Source of the DNA: Antedon mediterranea
Lineage: Eukaryota; Echinodermata; Crinoidea; Comatulida; Antedonidae
Direction: 5' to 3'
Assembly (NCBI RefSeq): GCF_964355755.1
Contig: NC_092675.1
Location: forward strand, 191,001-255,000
DNA length: 64,000 bases
Of this stretch, positions 62,821 through 64,000 are shown in pieces (position 1 is the first letter of the stretch; each line of letters opens with the position of its first letter). The notes under the pieces were generated by a model, which ran no database searches, had not been told where the DNA came from, and saw nothing but the letters and a program-made list of their open reading frames with translations. The translations under genes were made by a program, and so were the position numbers.

Positions 62821-64000
62821 ACCTGAAATGGATTTTCGATTTTTTTCATTTTAGAATGATGTTTTGGGGGCTATTAGGTGTTGCTAGAATGTATATTGTT
62901 ACAAAATATAAATTGGCCCTTTTGGGGAAAGCCCCATTTGAAAATCAAAAAAATTCGCGGGTGACGTCACTTTGCGAATATATTCCTATCCCTCCAATGG
63001 ACAATTTGCAGTTTTTTGGCTATAACTCTTGAAATCTATGGAGTATTTTCTAAAAAATGCTTGTGCATTTGCAGAAACGTATTTAGAATTTTTTTAGATA
63101 AAATTATTACCGTATAAACGGTTATTCATCGAGTAAATGACGATTTAAAATCTTAAAATCAACGGGTTTTTTCTGGCAATACCGAAGTTGGCCTGGCAAC
63201 GTTGTCCGGGATACAGCTCCGTGCGCAATGATGCGTATCCATATTTTCCGTTCGTCGTGTATTTTGTATCGTTCGTAATTTATACTGCTAAAATGTGATA
63301 GTTTCTTTAGTTTTTAGTTTAGCGGAATTAAATTAGTAATATGAGATGATAATTTATTTGTCACGAATCAGGCAGTTCGAAAACGAATTTTATTCATATT
63401 TTACTTTGGCTTGACAATGAGCGCAGCAAGTTGTTGATATCGCTTTGGTCCTTGGATGCACATGAAACGGAGCCTCGCCGCATGATGTGGGTGGTGGATC
63501 GACTCCGCGCACTGGATTGGGGGCCTAGCTAGGCCTAGCTAGTAAAGGTTTGGGAGGTAGGCCTTCTAAATTCGGGTTTTAGAACAAACGAAGTACATTT
63601 TAGGGACCTATATTTCAACAACATTAGATATTGAATAAATTAGTATTAGTGTCAACGCTTCGCGTATCTTTCCAGGCCGTCGATCATTCACTGACTATCG
63701 GGCGGCATACACGCTCTCGATATCATCGTGTGTATATGTGACGTCGTGAATATAGAGGCTTCCGACGGCCGTTGAAATAGAATATTGCAATGGCATGAGT
63801 AATTTTCGCTAATTTACCATGGTATCTTAAAATTTCGTTTTTACTCAAAATACTATATATTTTGTTTTTATTTGTATGGGTTTGTGTTAATTTGATACAT
63901 TTAAATAACATGTGTGAATTTCTTGAAAATCGAAATTCCATTTCAGGTCCATTTTAAGGATTGGTTTATTAGAAACCTTGAGCTTTCTGTTAGACTTAGG
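62821..64000. other. Unassigned sequence, partly CpG-rich
   Basis: No convincing exon on either strand. The part 63170-63550 has more CG dinucleotides than its surroundings and a repeated CCTAGCTAGG stretch near 63528-63542. It could be intron of the phosphatase gene, part of a repeat, or a promoter; the sequence does not decide. The phosphatase signal peptide exon was looked for here and not found. Confidence 0.4.

Noticed and set aside
63723-63941. Minus-strand frame as the missing first exon of the phosphatase
   Set aside because: It has no signal peptide and no link to the lectin domain, and it is basic and polar throughout.

Overview
This 64 kb window looks like AT-rich nuclear DNA from an invertebrate deuterostome, most likely an echinoderm. 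The basis is multi-exon genes with GT-AG introns, hyalin-repeat (HYR) and fucolectin-like modules on a receptor phosphatase, a TTLL7-type tubulin glutamylase, many LINE fragments and small inverted-repeat elements, and recurrent TAGGCCTA strings. The species cannot be read from the sequence, and the echinoderm call is an inference.

Layout. (1) 1-1149: a 5'-truncated LINE on the minus strand. (2) 4204-25003, plus strand: a complete TTLL7 orthologue in 17 coding exons (876 codons plus stop), with introns swollen by a LINE, inverted-repeat elements and six tandem arrays. (3) 25004-29483: intergenic, with a composite repeat carrying a tRNA-like head. (4) 29484-31929 and 33935-36874, minus strand: two paralogous four-exon genes for cysteine-rich single-pass membrane proteins that I do not recognise. 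(5) About 37262-38605: a satellite of roughly 183 bp units, each with a palindromic core. (6) 41891-61785, minus strand: 23 exons of a receptor tyrosine phosphatase (fucolectin-like half-domain, five HYR domains, transmembrane segment, active-looking D1, degenerate D2); its 5' end lies beyond the window. (7) 61872-64000: a broken reverse transcriptase fragment and unassigned sequence.

The most unusual structure is at 42884-45535. About 53 copies of a 50 bp unit have the last 35 nt of a phosphatase exon plus its splice donor as their unit, so one intron carries dozens of copies of its own 5' splice site. Separately, a LINE in TTLL7 inserted at an exon 5 splice donor, and its target-site duplication copied that donor to the far side of the element. 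Other points are a 57 bp array with telomere-like TTAGGG pairs, minisatellites that appear to have grown inside one dispersed repeat family, a nested LINE-in-LINE insertion next to a 200 N gap, and a relic HYR exon.

The genes show no shared pathway. TTLL7 modifies tubulin in the cytoplasm, whereas the three minus-strand genes encode predicted cell-surface proteins.
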